A program made the position numbers and the translations under genes. A DNA stretch of 64,000 nucleotides from Achromobacter ruhlandii (lineage in GTDB: Bacteria > Pseudomonadota > Gammaproteobacteria > Burkholderiales > Burkholderiaceae_B). The notes beneath the pieces were generated by a model. That model searched no databases. It saw nothing but the letters and a program-made list of their open reading frames with translations, and was not told where the DNA came from. Shown here piece after piece: positions 28,134 to 37,472 of this stretch; position 1 is the first letter of the stretch; every line of letters begins with the position of its first letter. The DNA lies in assembly GCF_902859695.1 (NCBI RefSeq), contig NZ_CADIJL010000001.1:248001-312000 (forward strand), given 5' to 3'.

Positions 28134-28919
28134 CTAAGGCATGGCCAGCATAATCGCCGCGGTCTCGGCGTCGGGCTGGCCGTCGTGCAGGGCGGGGCGG
28201 TAGTGCATCTGGAACGCCGCCAGCACATTGAGGGTAGCCCGATCCAGCGTGCCGTTCTGCGGGACGGTGTAGCCCAGTCGTTGCAACTGCTGCTGGAACC
28301 AGGCGACGTCGGGCGTGCCCTGGGCCTGCAGGCGCGCCAGATGCGAGGCGGCGCCGGCTTCGTCGTACCAGCGGCCGATGCCGGCCGCCGCCAGTTGCTT
28401 CCACGGGAACAGCGGGCCGGGGTCGACCTTGCGCTGGGGCGCGATGTCGCTGTGGCCCACCACGTTCTCGGGGGCGATGCCGTTGCGCTGGATGATGTCG
28501 CGCAGCAGGATGGTCAGTGTGCGGATCTGGCGGTCGCCATAGGCGTGCCACTGCGGCTTGCCATCATTGCCGTCGGTCCAGCCCGGGTTGACGATCTCGA
28601 TGCCGATCGAAGTGCTGTTCATGGCGTTCAGGCCGTACCAGGCGCTTTCGCCGGCATGCCAGGCGGCGCGGGTCTCATCCACCAGGCGGTAGGCGCGTCC
28701 CGGGGTGTCAATCAGGTAGTGGGCGCTGACCTTGCCCTGCGACAGCAATCTCATCGACAGCGCGTCGTCAGTCGAGGTGTAGTGCAGGACCACGAAGCGC
28801 ACCCGGCTGCTCTGGCTGACGGCGGTGATGGAGGTGTCCAGGTTCAGGTCGGCGGGACCGCGCTGGGCGCACCCGGCCAGCGCCGCGAGGGCCAGGAGTA
28901 CTGCGGCAAATCGGATCAT
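28134..28919 (-). CDS. amiD: AmiD, outer-membrane N-acetylmuramoyl-L-alanine amidase lipoprotein
   Basis: 261-residue zinc amidase cutting the muramyl-L-Ala bond of peptidoglycan. The lipoprotein signal ends in LAALAGC (Cys at about 16). The amidase_2 domain shows VVLHYTS (zinc His), GIEIVNPGW and VVGHSDIAPQRKVDPGPLFPW (zinc His/Asp, catalytic Lys), very close to E. coli AmiD. A C-terminal peptidoglycan-binding domain follows (about 190-255, AFQMHYRPALHDGQPDAET). The start at 28919 was chosen for the signal peptide and lies 2 bp after the methyltransferase stop. Confidence 0.92.
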   Translation of the reverse strand: MIRFAAVLLALAALAGCAQRGPADLNLDTSITAVSQSSRVRFVVLHYTSTDDALSMRLLSQGKVSAHYLIDTPGRAYRLVDETRAAWHAGESAWYGLNAMNSTSIGIEIVNPGWTDGNDGKPQWHAYGDRQIRTLTILLRDIIQRNGIAPENVVGHSDIAPQRKVDPGPLFPWKQLAAAGIGRWYDEAGAASHLARLQAQGTPDVAWFQQQLQRLGYTVPQNGTLDRATLNVLAAFQMHYRPALHDGQPDAETAAIMLAMP

Positions 28920-28921
28920 GG

Positions 28922-29632
28922 TCAGCGCGCCAGGTACAGGAACAGGGTGGGCATCTTGTCCAGCTGCGGGGCGGGCTGCTTTTTCCAGTCGGCAATGGTG
29001 CGGGTGGCGATCCATTCGTCGGCGGTGGTCAGCGCGCGGGCCACGCACAACCTGGTGTCGCCTTTCAGGCTGGCCAGCAGCGTCGCGAACATGGCGGCGT
29101 TGCGGTAGGGGGTTTCGATCAGCAGTTGCGTCTGGTTGTGCCGGGCGGAGTGCTGTTCCCAGGCCTTGAGCTGCTTGGCGCGCTCGCCGGCGTCCACCGG
29201 CGCGTAGCCGTGGAAGGCGAAGCGCTGGCCGTCCAGGCCGCTGGCCATCAAGCCCAGCAGGATGGAGGAGGGGCCGACCCAGGGTTTGACGGTGATGCCC
29301 AGCCGGTGGGCGGCGTCCACCACCTTGGCGCCAGGGTCGGCGACCGCCGGGCAGCCGGCTTCGGACACCAGGCCGATGTCGGCGCCGCGGCGCACCGGCT
29401 CGAGCCAGGCGCCGATCTCGGCGGCGTCGGTCTTGTCGCTGAGCGTGTGGATGGTGATTTCCTGCAGTGGCCGGGTCGTGCCGATCAGCTTGAGGAAGGC
29501 GCGCGCCGTCTTGGCGTTTTCGGCGATGTAGGTATCCAGGCGGCCGGCCAGCGCGCGCGCGTCGGCGGGCAGCCAGCTGTCGGGGCCGGCTTCGCCCAAG
29601 CCGACCGGGATCAGGTGCAGCGCGCCGCTCAT
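28922..29632 (-). CDS. SAM-dependent methyltransferase, RsmI/tetrapyrrole-methylase type
   Basis: 236-residue protein of the SAM (uroporphyrinogen/16S rRNA) methyltransferase fold. The conserved stretches LVSEAGCPAVADPG and VGPSSILLGLMASG match the RsmI core, but the N-terminus differs (LHLIPVGLGEAGPDSW) and the protein is about 50 residues shorter than RsmI (286). It may be a paralogue with another target, not the C1402 2'-O-methylase itself. It is flanked by amiD and yceF with overlap and close spacing, so all three are one transcription unit. Confidence 0.8.
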   Translation of the reverse strand: MSGALHLIPVGLGEAGPDSWLPADARALAGRLDTYIAENAKTARAFLKLIGTTRPLQEITIHTLSDKTDAAEIGAWLEPVRRGADIGLVSEAGCPAVADPGAKVVDAAHRLGITVKPWVGPSSILLGLMASGLDGQRFAFHGYAPVDAGERAKQLKAWEQHSARHNQTQLLIETPYRNAAMFATLLASLKGDTRLCVARALTTADEWIATRTIADWKKQPAPQLDKMPTLFLYLAR

Positions 29633-30231
29633 GCGGGCGCTCCCGGGGCGTCCAGGGGGGGCAGCCCGAATCCGGCCAGCATGCCGGTCAGGGCGATCAG
29701 CGGCAGGCCGATGATGGCGGTCGGGTCGTCGCTCTGGATGCTTTCCATCAGGGCGATGCCCAGGCTTTCCGCCTTGGCGCTGCCTGCGGTATCGTAGGGT
29801 TCCTCGGCGCGCAGGTAGGCGTCGATCGCGCGGTCGGACAGGCGTCGGAAGCGGCAGCGCGTGACGATGTCGGCTTTTTCCACCCGTTGACCGTCCGTGA
29901 CCGCCAACGCGCTGTGAAATTCCACCATCTGTCCGGAAAGTGCCCGCAATTGCGCCTGGGCGCGCGAAAAGTCGCCAGGCTTGCCGATGGGCTGGCCGTC
30001 CACGGTCGCCACCTGATCCGAGCCGATCACGATGCTGCCCGGGTGCGCGGAAGCCACCACCATGGCCTTGGCGACCGACAGGCGCAGCGCCAGCGCTTCG
30101 GGGGATTCGCCCGGTTGTGGCGTTTCGTCCACATCCGGCGAAATGGCGGTAAAGGGCAGGCGCAGGCGGCTGAGCAGTTCTTTGCGGTAGCGCGAGCTGG
30201 AAGCGAGGATCAGGCTGGGTTGTGAGGGCAT
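29629..30231 (-). CDS. yceF: YceF/Maf-type nucleotide pyrophosphatase (m7GTP type)
   Basis: 200-residue Maf-fold house-cleaning enzyme hydrolysing modified NTPs. The phosphate-binding start LILASSSRYRKELLSRL, the VDETPQPGESPEALALRL block, GSDQV, GKP and the C-terminal AIIGLPLIALTGML follow E. coli YceF (m7GTP pyrophosphatase) closely. Divergent orientation to yceD-rpmF is the same as in E. coli, which supports the YceF subfamily. The stop overlaps the methyltransferase start (ATGA). Confidence 0.9.
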   Translation of the reverse strand: MPSQPSLILASSSRYRKELLSRLRLPFTAISPDVDETPQPGESPEALALRLSVAKAMVVASAHPGSIVIGSDQVATVDGQPIGKPGDFSRAQAQLRALSGQMVEFHSALAVTDGQRVEKADIVTRCRFRRLSDRAIDAYLRAEEPYDTAGSAKAESLGIALMESIQSDDPTAIIGLPLIALTGMLAGFGLPPLDAPGAPA

Positions 30232-30238
30232 TCGATAT

Positions 30239-30268
30239 TTGACGCTGGGACGTAAGTCACAGTATTAT
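30239..30268 (+). promoter_or_regulatory. Sigma70 promoter of the yceD-rpmF-plsX-fab operon
   Basis: TTGACG (30239-30244), 18-bp spacer, TATTAT (30263-30268): 5/6 matches in each element. Transcription would begin near 30275, which makes the TTG at 30277 an unlikely start for YceD. Confidence 0.75.
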
Positions 30269-30324
30269 CTAACGTTTTGCGGCATTTTTGCAGGGCAGCA
30301 AACCCCTTTTGCGGTTCGGGGAGG

Positions 30325-30972
30325 GTGCAAGCTAGCCAGGCGCGGGCCGCGAAATTGCAAGGACAGATCATCAAGCCCATCGACGCATTCGCATTCGCCC
30401 ATTCGGGCAAGGAAGCGCAAGGCACCATTCCTCTTGTGCGGTTGACGCGCGCGGTTGACGGGCTTCCCGAGCAACCGGCGGGTGAGGCCGGCCTCGTGAC
30501 GTGGTCCGTGCGCGGCGAGATGGGCAAGGCCGGGCTGCTGCAAGGTCAGCCGCTCCTGCACATTCATGTGCGGGCGAATCCGGTCGTGGTGTGCCAGCGG
30601 TGCAATGAGCCGTTCGCCTATCCGGTGGACAGCGAGGTCCTGCTGCAACTGGTCAAGTCCGAAGCCGACCTCGACGACGGCTTTGCCTTCGGCGGTCACG
30701 CCGCGGGTTTCGACGACGAGGATGGGGACGGCGAGGAAGCAGGAAACGCAGGAAAAGGTTTTGTGTCCAACCAGCCTGAAAAGGTGGTGGGTTCGCATCA
30801 CTTCGATCTGTTGGCCCAGATCGAGGATGAGCTCATTCTGAGCGTTCCGTATGTGCCCAAGCATGATGTATGCCCGGGCGCGCAGGCCAAGGATAGCGAG
30901 GCTTCCCAAGAGCCCGTTGTCAAGCGTCCGTCGCCGTTTGCGGTGCTGGAACAACTGAAGCACAAAGATTGA
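30325..30972 (+). CDS. yceD: YceD (DUF177), 23S rRNA-accumulation family protein
   Basis: About 215-residue DUF177 protein, found upstream of rpmF in most bacteria and needed for normal 23S rRNA levels in E. coli and plants. The conserved [10 protein letters not shown] (two cysteines) is in the middle. An acidic linker follows ([12 protein letters not shown]) and then a C-terminal [15 protein letters not shown], all typical. The start is uncertain: GTG 30325 abuts GGGGAGG. The longer frame begins with TTG 30277, almost at the predicted transcription start. rpmF follows 52 bp on. Confidence 0.85.
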   Translation: MQASQARAAKLQGQIIKPIDAFAFAHSGKEAQGTIPLVRLTRAVDGLPEQPAGEAGLVTWSVRGEMGKAGLLQGQPLLHIHVRANPVVVCQRCNEPFAYPVDSEVLLQLVKSEADLDDGFAFGGHAAGFDDEDGDGEEAGNAGKGFVSNQPEKVVGSHHFDLLAQIEDELILSVPYVPKHDVCPGAQAKDSEASQEPVVKRPSPFAVLEQLKHKD

Positions 30973-31024
30973 GATCAACATCGGGCCGCATCGCGTACAA
31001 TGCGCCCCGTTTCTAGGAGTCATC

Positions 31025-31207
31025 ATGGCCGTTCAACAAAACAAGAAGTCCCCGTCCAAGCGCGGTATGCACCGCTCGCACGATTTTCTGGTGAATCCGT
31101 CGACCGCGATCGAACCCACCACGGGCGAAACGCACCTGCGTCACCACATCAGCCCCAACGGCTTCTACCGTGGCCGCAAGGTCCTGAAGACCAAGGCCGA
31201 CGAATAA
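31025..31207 (+). CDS. rpmF: Ribosomal protein bL32
   Basis: 60-residue large-subunit protein. The opening [19 protein letters not shown] is the family signature. The usual pair of zinc cysteines is missing, as in other C-minus proteobacterial L32 proteins. TAGGAGTCATC precedes the ATG. It lies between yceD and plsX, the arrangement shared by most proteobacteria, linking ribosome and membrane-lipid synthesis. Confidence 0.97.
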   Translation: MAVQQNKKSPSKRGMHRSHDFLVNPSTAIEPTTGETHLRHHISPNGFYRGRKVLKTKADE

Positions 31208-31266
31208 GGCCCCCGGGCCGAACTCGTACTCGGACCAATTCGGCTGAGCGCTGATACCTGGCACCC

Positions 31267-32334
31267 GTGATACGCATCGCCATAGACTGTATGGGCGGAG
31301 ACTTCGGTCTGCCCGTCACGATTCCGGCTGCGATCGAGTTCGCCCGGCAATTCCCGGATACCCGGCTATTGCTGGTCGGGCTTCCCGACGCCATCGAAGC
31401 GGCGCTCTCCGAGCATCGCGGCGTCGAGCGTGATCGTTTCGAGATCGTGGCGGCTTCCGAAGTCGTCACCATGGACGACCCGGTCGAGGTCGCCCTGCGC
31501 CGCAAAAAAGACTCCTCCATGCGCCTGGCCGCCCAGTCCGTCAAGGACGGGCGCGCCGACGCCTGCGTTTCCGCGGGCAACACCGGCGCCTGGATGGCCA
31601 TTTCACGCTATGTGCTTAAGACGCTGGATGGTATCGACCGCCCGGCGATCGCCACGTCCATTCCGAACCAGACGGGCCGCGCCACCACGGTGCTGGACCT
31701 GGGCGCGAATGTGGACTGTTCGGCCGAGCACCTTCTGCAATTCGCCATCATGGGCGCCGCGCTGTCGCAGGCGGTGGACCATCGCGACAGTCCCACGGTG
31801 GGGCTGCTCAACATTGGCGAAGAGGTCATCAAGGGCAATGAGGTCGTCAAGGAAGCCGCCGAGCTCCTGCGCGCCAGTCCCCTGAACTTCTACGGCAACG
31901 TCGAAGGCAATGACATTTTCAAGGGCACGGTCGATGTCGTCGTCTGCGACGGGTTCGTCGGCAATGTCGTGCTCAAATCCGTGGAAGGCCTGGCCAAGAT
32001 GTTGTCCAGCGTCATCCGCGAAGAATTCAAACGCAACCTGATCACGCTGCTGGTGGGCGCACTGGCCAAGCCGGTGCTCAACCGGCTGCGCAACCGCGTC
32101 GACAATCGCCGCTACAACGGCGCGGCGCTGCTGGGCCTGCGCGGCGTGGTAATCAAGAGCCACGGCTCGGCCGATGCCTATGCCTTCGGTTTCGCCCTGC
32201 AGCGGGCGCGCGAGGCCGTCGTGAGTAAACTGCTGGAGCGCACCGCACAGACGGTGGCGCAGATCAACCAGCGCGTGCAGTCGGCCTCGGGTGCTTCGGC
32301 GCTTGAATCGGGCGCGGCTGGGGACACCGCTTGA
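31267..32334 (+). CDS. plsX: PlsX, phosphate acyltransferase
   Basis: 355-residue enzyme making acyl-phosphate from acyl-ACP for phospholipid synthesis. The start [18 protein letters not shown] is the PlsX signature, and [12 protein letters not shown] and [12 protein letters not shown] are further conserved blocks. It starts with GTG, 59 bp after rpmF. The stop overlaps the fabH start (TGATG), indicating coupled translation. Confidence 0.96.
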   Translation: MIRIAIDCMGGDFGLPVTIPAAIEFARQFPDTRLLLVGLPDAIEAALSEHRGVERDRFEIVAASEVVTMDDPVEVALRRKKDSSMRLAAQSVKDGRADACVSAGNTGAWMAISRYVLKTLDGIDRPAIATSIPNQTGRATTVLDLGANVDCSAEHLLQFAIMGAALSQAVDHRDSPTVGLLNIGEEVIKGNEVVKEAAELLRASPLNFYGNVEGNDIFKGTVDVVVCDGFVGNVVLKSVEGLAKMLSSVIREEFKRNLITLLVGALAKPVLNRLRNRVDNRRYNGAALLGLRGVVIKSHGSADAYAFGFALQRAREAVVSKLLERTAQTVAQINQRVQSASGASALESGAAGDTA

Positions 32335-33320
32335 TGGATACCGCAATGAAATATTCCGTGATCGCGGGCACCGGCAGCTTCCTGCCGGAACGCGTGGTTT
32401 CGAATGACGCCCTGGCGGCGGAACTGGCGACGCGCGACATCGCCACGTCCGACGAATGGATCGTCGAGCGCACGGGCATCCGCCAGCGCCACCTGGCCGA
32501 ACGCGGCGTGACCACCAGCCAGCTGGCCACCGAGGCCGCGCGCCGCGCGCTGGCCGACGCCGGGGTCGATGCCTCCGAGATCGACCTGATCGTGCTGGCC
32601 ACGTCCACGCCCGATTTCGTTTTTCCCAGCACCGCCTGCCTGGTGCAGGCCAACCTGGGCGCCAAGGGCTCCGCCGCCTTCGACGTGCAGGCCGTGTGCA
32701 GTGGTTTCGTCTACGCGCTGAGCACCGCGGACAGCTTCATCCGCGCTGGCCGCGCCCGTTGCGCGCTGGTGATCGGCGCGGAAGTGTTCTCGCGCATCCT
32801 CGACTGGAATGACCGCAGCACTTGCGTGCTGTTCGGCGACGGCGCTGGCGCGGTGGTGCTGAAGGCTTCCGACAAGCCCGGTATCCTGGCCGCGCAGCTG
32901 CATGCCGATGGCAGCCAGATGAAGATCCTCAGCGCCGCCGGCAACGTGGCCTACGGCGACGTCACGGGCGACCCGTTCCTGCGCATGGATGGCCAGGCGG
33001 TGTTCAAGCAGGCTGTTACGGTGCTGGACCGCTCCGCCCGCGACACCTGCGCGGAAGCTGGCGTCGAGATCGGCGACGTCGACTGGCTGATTCCGCACCA
33101 GGCCAACGTCCGCATCCTGAATTTCCTGGCGCGCAAGCTTGCCGTGCCGGTCGAGAAGGTCGTCATTACCGTCGACAGCCATGCCAATACCTCGGCCGCC
33201 AGTGTGCCGCTGGCGCTGGATGCGGCGCGTCGCGATGGCCGCGTCAAGCCCGGCCAGCTGGTGCTGATGCAGGGCGTGGGCGGTGGGTTCACCTGGGGTT
33301 CGGTGCTGGCCCGCATGTAA
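32334..33320 (+). CDS. fabH: FabH, beta-ketoacyl-ACP synthase III
   Basis: 328-residue enzyme that starts fatty-acid synthesis by condensing acetyl-CoA with malonyl-ACP. The Cys-His-Asn triad is complete: Cys122 (VQAVCSGF), His in IPHQANVRI and Asn in SHANTSAAS. The ATG at 32334 overlaps the plsX stop by one base; ATG 32346 (MKYSVIAG) is an alternative that begins closer to the conserved core. It is followed by fabD and fabG in the same direction. Confidence 0.96.
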   Translation: MDTAMKYSVIAGTGSFLPERVVSNDALAAELATRDIATSDEWIVERTGIRQRHLAERGVTTSQLATEAARRALADAGVDASEIDLIVLATSTPDFVFPSTACLVQANLGAKGSAAFDVQAVCSGFVYALSTADSFIRAGRARCALVIGAEVFSRILDWNDRSTCVLFGDGAGAVVLKASDKPGILAAQLHADGSQMKILSAAGNVAYGDVTGDPFLRMDGQAVFKQAVTVLDRSARDTCAEAGVEIGDVDWLIPHQANVRILNFLARKLAVPVEKVVITVDSHANTSAASVPLALDAARRDGRVKPGQLVLMQGVGGGFTWGSVLARM

Positions 33321-33411
33321 GGACGGGATCGGCCGGGGCGCGTCACGGCGCGCCCGCCTGGCTGGCAAGTCCGACATTCCACAGACTCAGAATCAATCCA
33401 CACGGTCAAAC

Positions 33412-34347
33412 ATGAAAATCGCTTTTGTCTTTCCCGGCCAGGGTTCCCAGGCGGTCGGCATGCTGGATGCCTGGTCCGATGTCGCCGCCGTTACCGATAC
33501 CGTGGCGCGCGCCTCCCAGGCGCTGGGCCAGGATCTCGGCGCCCTGATCGCGCAAGGTCCCACCGAACAGCTCAACCTGACCACCAACACGCAGCCCGCC
33601 ATGCTGACGGCCGGTGCCGCGTTCTTCGCGGCCTGGCGCGCGGCGGGCGGCCGCAATCCCGACGTCGTCGCGGGCCACAGCCTGGGCGAATACGCCGCGC
33701 TGACGGCCGCCGGCTCGCTGGCGCTCGAAGACGCCGTGCGCCTGGTGCGCGTGCGCGCCGATGCCATGCAAGCCGCGGTGCCCGTCGGCACCGGCGCCAT
33801 GGCCGCCATCCTCGGCCTGGATGATGACGCCGTGCGCGCCGCCTGCGCCTCGGCGGCTCAGGGCGAAGTGGTCGAGGCCGTGAATTTCAACGCGCCGGCC
33901 CAGGTCGTGATCGCCGGCCACAAGGGCGCCGTCGAGCGTGCCTGCGAACTGGCCAAGGCCGCTGGCGCCAAGCGCGCGCTGCTGCTTCCGGTGTCCGCGC
34001 CGTTCCATTCGAGTCTGCTCAAGCCCGCCGCCGATGTGCTGGCCGGCGCCTTGTCGGCGGTGACGGTGTCGGCGCCGCAGGTGCCGGTCATCAACAACGT
34101 CGACGTCGCCGCCCCGACCGAGCCCGGGGCAATCCGGGATGCGCTGGTGCGTCAGGCATGGCATCCTGTGCGCTGGGTGGAAACGCTGCGCGCGATGAAG
34201 GCGCAGGGCGTGACCCACGTCATCGAATGCGGTCCCGGCAAGGTGCTGACCGGCCTGACCAAGCGTATCGACTCCGAACTCACCGGCCTGGCCATCACGG
34301 ATCCGGCTTCCCTCGAAGCCGCGCTGGCCGCGGTCAACGGAAACTAA
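33412..34347 (+). CDS. fabD: FabD, malonyl-CoA:ACP transacylase
   Basis: 311-residue enzyme loading malonate on ACP. The nucleophile is Ser90 in AGHSLGEYAAL. The opening FVFPGQGSQAVGM, the SAPFHSSLL block with the catalytic His and the late ECGPGKVLTGL are family hallmarks. The ATG at 33412 was chosen because the protein begins at the conserved first strand; the longer ORF overlaps fabH. It lies four bases before fabG. Confidence 0.96.
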   Translation: MKIAFVFPGQGSQAVGMLDAWSDVAAVTDTVARASQALGQDLGALIAQGPTEQLNLTTNTQPAMLTAGAAFFAAWRAAGGRNPDVVAGHSLGEYAALTAAGSLALEDAVRLVRVRADAMQAAVPVGTGAMAAILGLDDDAVRAACASAAQGEVVEAVNFNAPAQVVIAGHKGAVERACELAKAAGAKRALLLPVSAPFHSSLLKPAADVLAGALSAVTVSAPQVPVINNVDVAAPTEPGAIRDALVRQAWHPVRWVETLRAMKAQGVTHVIECGPGKVLTGLTKRIDSELTGLAITDPASLEAALAAVNGN

Positions 34348-34351
34348 GACC

Positions 34352-35104
34352 ATGGAAAACACCTCGATCGAATTGCAGGGCAAGATTGCCCTGGTGACGG
34401 GCGCGACGCGTGGCATCGGCCGTGCCATCGCGCAGGAACTGGCCGCGCGCGGCGCGGTGGTGGTGGGCACCGCCACGTCCGAGTCGGGCGCCGCCGCCAT
34501 CACCGAGGCGCTGGCGCCGTTTGGCGGTCGCGGCGTGGTGCTGGACGTGACCAACGCCGAAGCCTGTGACGCCTTGATCGATGCGCTCGGCAAGGAGGGC
34601 GGAGGTCCGCACATCCTCGTCAATAATGCAGGCATCACCCGCGATACGCTGGCAATGCGCATGAAAGACGACGACTGGTCGGCGGTCATCGACACCAATC
34701 TGGCTTCGGTCTTCCGTCTGTCGCGCGCAGTGCTGCGCAACATGATGAAGGCTCGCTGGGGACGCATCATCAACGTCACCTCCGTGGTGGGGTCGAGCGG
34801 CAATCCCGGCCAGGCCAACTACGCCGCCGCCAAGGCCGGCGTTGCCGGCATGTCGCGGGCGCTGGCGCGCGAACTGGGCAGCCGCAACATCACCGTCAAT
34901 TGCGTGGCCCCGGGCTTCATCGATACCGACATGACGCGCGCCCTGGGCGAGAACCAGACCGCGGCGCTGCTGCAGCAGATTCCGCTGGGCCGCCTGGGTT
35001 CCCCGGCGGATATCGCCCATGCGGTGGCCTTTTTGTCCGGGCCGCAGGCGGGTTACATTACCGGCACCACCCTGCACGTCAACGGCGGGATGTACATGCA
35101 ATAA
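34352..35104 (+). CDS. fabG: FabG, 3-oxoacyl-ACP reductase
   Basis: 250-residue NADPH-dependent short-chain dehydrogenase. It has the cofactor motif TGATRGIG (17-24), NNAG (91-94), catalytic Ser144, Tyr157 and Lys161 (YAAAK), and the C-terminal GTTLHVNGGMYM typical of FabG. Its place in the fab cluster settles the role in fatty-acid elongation. After it the operon is interrupted by 213 bp that carry the acpP promoter. Confidence 0.97.
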   Translation: MENTSIELQGKIALVTGATRGIGRAIAQELAARGAVVVGTATSESGAAAITEALAPFGGRGVVLDVTNAEACDALIDALGKEGGGPHILVNNAGITRDTLAMRMKDDDWSAVIDTNLASVFRLSRAVLRNMMKARWGRIINVTSVVGSSGNPGQANYAAAKAGVAGMSRALARELGSRNITVNCVAPGFIDTDMTRALGENQTAALLQQIPLGRLGSPADIAHAVAFLSGPQAGYITGTTLHVNGGMYMQ

Positions 35105-35258
35105 GTCACGAATCGCGTGGGCGGCCCAGGCCGCCGCGCCGCCGCCGGGCAACCGGCGCGGCACCGCGCGGTTCATCCGGAAACGCCGCATATCGGCACT
35201 CCTGCGCCCCGATGGCGACAGATCAAGGTGTGCGGTGTTATTTTTGTCACGGCCTGGC

Positions 35259-35287
35259 GTTTGCAGTACTCTGCGCTTGGCTATAAT
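35259..35287 (+). promoter_or_regulatory. acpP promoter
   Basis: Perfect -10 TATAAT at 35282-35287. The -35 is either TTGCAG (35261, spacing 15) or GTTTGC (35259, spacing 17). The preceding sequence 35231-35250 is T-rich. A separate strong promoter fits the high ACP demand of the cell. Confidence 0.7.
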
Positions 35288-35317
35288 TCGCGGGATTTTT
35301 CCCATTTGGAGATCTGC

Positions 35318-35557
35318 ATGGAAAGCATCGAACAGCGCGTCAAGAAGATCGTCGCTGAACAACTTGGCGTGAACGAAGCCGAGATCAAGAACGAATCCTC
35401 CTTCCTTGACGACCTCGGTGCCGATTCGCTCGACATGGTCGAACTGGTCATGGCGCTCGAAGACGAATTCGAGACCGAGATCCCCGACGAAGAGGCCGAA
35501 AAGATCACGACCGTGCAACAAGCGATTGATTACATCAATTCGAACGGTAAGCAGTAA
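35318..35557 (+). CDS. acpP: AcpP, acyl carrier protein
   Basis: 79-residue, very acidic carrier protein. The phosphopantetheine serine is Ser37 in [11 protein letters not shown]. The start at ATG 35318 follows TTTGGAGATCTGC and gives the classic [11 protein letters not shown]; the ORF is open further upstream without meaning. It sits between fabG and fabF as in E. coli. Confidence 0.98.
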   Translation: MESIEQRVKKIVAEQLGVNEAEIKNESSFLDDLGADSLDMVELVMALEDEFETEIPDEEAEKITTVQQAIDYINSNGKQ

Positions 35558-35746
35558 GCTCAGCCTATATCCTTCCGGTTGCCCCGAACTCGATTTCGGC
35601 GCCAACCGGGAACCGGGGCGGTTTCAGGAATTTGCCGTGTGGTCCACGCGCGGGAAGGGCATTGATGCCCGTCCCGCTGTTGCGTGTGCCGCACGCGCAG
35701 TGCATCCCGAAAGCCGCCTTTCTTTTGTCTGTTTGAGGAGTCATCC

Positions 35747-36976
35747 GTGAAGCGACGAGTCGTCATCACTGGCCTTGGTATCGTGTCGCCTGTCGGCAAC
35801 GACCTGACCACCGCTTGGGACAATATCGTCAACGGACGTTCTGGCATCAGCCGCATCACCCGTTTCGATCCCTCGGCCATCACCACGCACATCGCCGGCG
35901 AAGTCAAGGACTTCGACATCAGCGCCTATATCTCGGCCAAGGAAGCCCGCCAGATGGATACCTTCATCCATTACGGCCTGGCTGCCGGGATGCAGGCCTG
36001 GCGCGACAGCGGCCTGGAAGTCACCGAAGCCAACGCCGAACGCATCGGCGTGATCGTCGGCTCGGGCATCGGCGGCCTGCCGCGCATCGAGGAAACCCAG
36101 GTCGAATACATGGCCAAGGGTCCGCGACGCATCTCGCCGTTCTTCGTGCCGGGTTCGCTGATCAACCTGATCTCCGGTCACCTGTCCATCGCCTACGGCA
36201 TGAAGGGTCCCAGCTACGCCGTCGTGTCGGCCTGCACCACGGGCCTGCACTGCATCGGCGACGCGGCCCGCCTGATCGAGTACGGCGATGCCGACGTCAT
36301 GGTGGCCGGTGGCGCCGAATCGACCGTGTCGCCGCTGGGCATCGGCGGCTTCGCCGCGATGCGCGCGCTGTCGACCCGCAACGATGATCCTCAAACGGCT
36401 TCGCGTCCCTGGGACCGCGACCGCGACGGTTTCGTGCTGGGCGAGGGCGCCGGCGTGCTGGTGCTGGAAGAATACGAACACGCCAAGAAGCGCGGCGCGC
36501 GCATCTATGGCGAGTTCGCCGGCTACGGCATGAGCTCCGATGCGCATCACATCACCGCGCCGGACAAGGACGGCCCGCGTCGCGGCGTCCTGAACGCGCT
36601 GCGCAACGGCGGGCTGAACCTGGAAGACGTCCAGTACGTCAACGCGCACGGCACCTCGACGCCGCTGGGCGACAAGAACGAGACCGACGCGCTCAAGCTG
36701 GCTTTCGGCGACCACGCCAAGAAGCTGGTGGTGAACTCGACCAAGTCCATGACCGGCCACCTGCTGGGCGCCGCCGGCGGCATCGAGGCCGTGTTCACGA
36801 CCCTGGCGGTCTACAACCAGGTCTCGCCTCCGACCATCAACATCTTCAACCAGGATCCGGAATGCGACCTGGACTACTGCGCCAACGAGGCGCGGCAGAT
36901 GAAGATCGATGTCGGCCTGTCCAACTCGTTCGGTTTCGGCGGCACCAACGGCTCGATGGCCGTTCGCCGGATCTGA
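35747..36976 (+). CDS. fabF: FabF, beta-ketoacyl-ACP synthase II
   Basis: 409-residue elongating condensing enzyme. The active-site Cys163 (VSACTTGLH) and the two histidines in [11 protein letters not shown] and [11 protein letters not shown] are present. GTG start at 35747 with GAGGAG 6 bases before it; this gives the canonical [15 protein letters not shown]. The 189 bp after acpP contain nothing I recognise. Confidence 0.97.
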   Translation: MKRRVVITGLGIVSPVGNDLTTAWDNIVNGRSGISRITRFDPSAITTHIAGEVKDFDISAYISAKEARQMDTFIHYGLAAGMQAWRDSGLEVTEANAERIGVIVGSGIGGLPRIEETQVEYMAKGPRRISPFFVPGSLINLISGHLSIAYGMKGPSYAVVSACTTGLHCIGDAARLIEYGDADVMVAGGAESTVSPLGIGGFAAMRALSTRNDDPQTASRPWDRDRDGFVLGEGAGVLVLEEYEHAKKRGARIYGEFAGYGMSSDAHHITAPDKDGPRRGVLNALRNGGLNLEDVQYVNAHGTSTPLGDKNETDALKLAFGDHAKKLVVNSTKSMTGHLLGAAGGIEAVFTTLAVYNQVSPPTINIFNQDPECDLDYCANEARQMKIDVGLSNSFGFGGTNGSMAVRRI

Positions 36977-36977
36977 T

Positions 36978-37472
36978 TTGGAAGGCCCGGGCAAGGGGCG
37001 CTGGACGTTTCGCGTGCCTGTCCTGCGGCCGCGCGGCGTCGCGGCGCTGTCCGCCCTTGGACTGGCCGCGGCCGCGGCCAGTGCCGTGATCGTGGCCGCC
37101 TGGCTCGGCTCGGCCTGGGCCGCGCTGGCCGCGGCGGTTGCGCTCCCCGTGGCTGCGGGGCTGTTACACTTGAGCCGCCACAGCCTGTCCCCGGTATCGG
37201 CATTGCGCACGGCGGCGGGCGCCGGCCACTGGCAGGTGCGCCTGCCGGGCGGCTGGCGGGACGCGGCGCTGCTTGACCAGCGACGCGGCCCGGCGTGGCT
37301 CACGCTTACCCTGCAGCCCTTGTCCTCCGGGAGTACGGCCTTTAACGACCACCATGTAACTTTCACCGTCTGGCAACGGACGTTGCGACCCGACTGCTGG
37401 CGGCGCCTGTGCCTGCTGGCTGGCGCGGCGCGGCGCGTGTCCAAGGCGGTCGGCCCGCGGGAGGCCACATGA
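36978..37472 (+). CDS. Putative YgfX-like inner-membrane protein
   Basis: Small membrane protein (164 residues from the TTG at 36978; a GTG at 37014 is equally possible). Two adjacent hydrophobic segments (about 20-60) are followed by a soluble part with W-Q-V-R-L-P, WLTLTLQPL and a terminal LRPDCWRRLCLLA. This layout resembles YgfX/CptA, but similarity is weak. It overlaps rpoE by four bases (ATGA), so it is translated with the sigma factor and may be functionally linked. The exact function is unknown. Confidence 0.6.
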   Translation: MEGPGKGRWTFRVPVLRPRGVAALSALGLAAAAASAVIVAAWLGSAWAALAAAVALPVAAGLLHLSRHSLSPVSALRTAAGAGHWQVRLPGGWRDAALLDQRRGPAWLTLTLQPLSSGSTAFNDHHVTFTVWQRTLRPDCWRRLCLLAGAARRVSKAVGPREAT

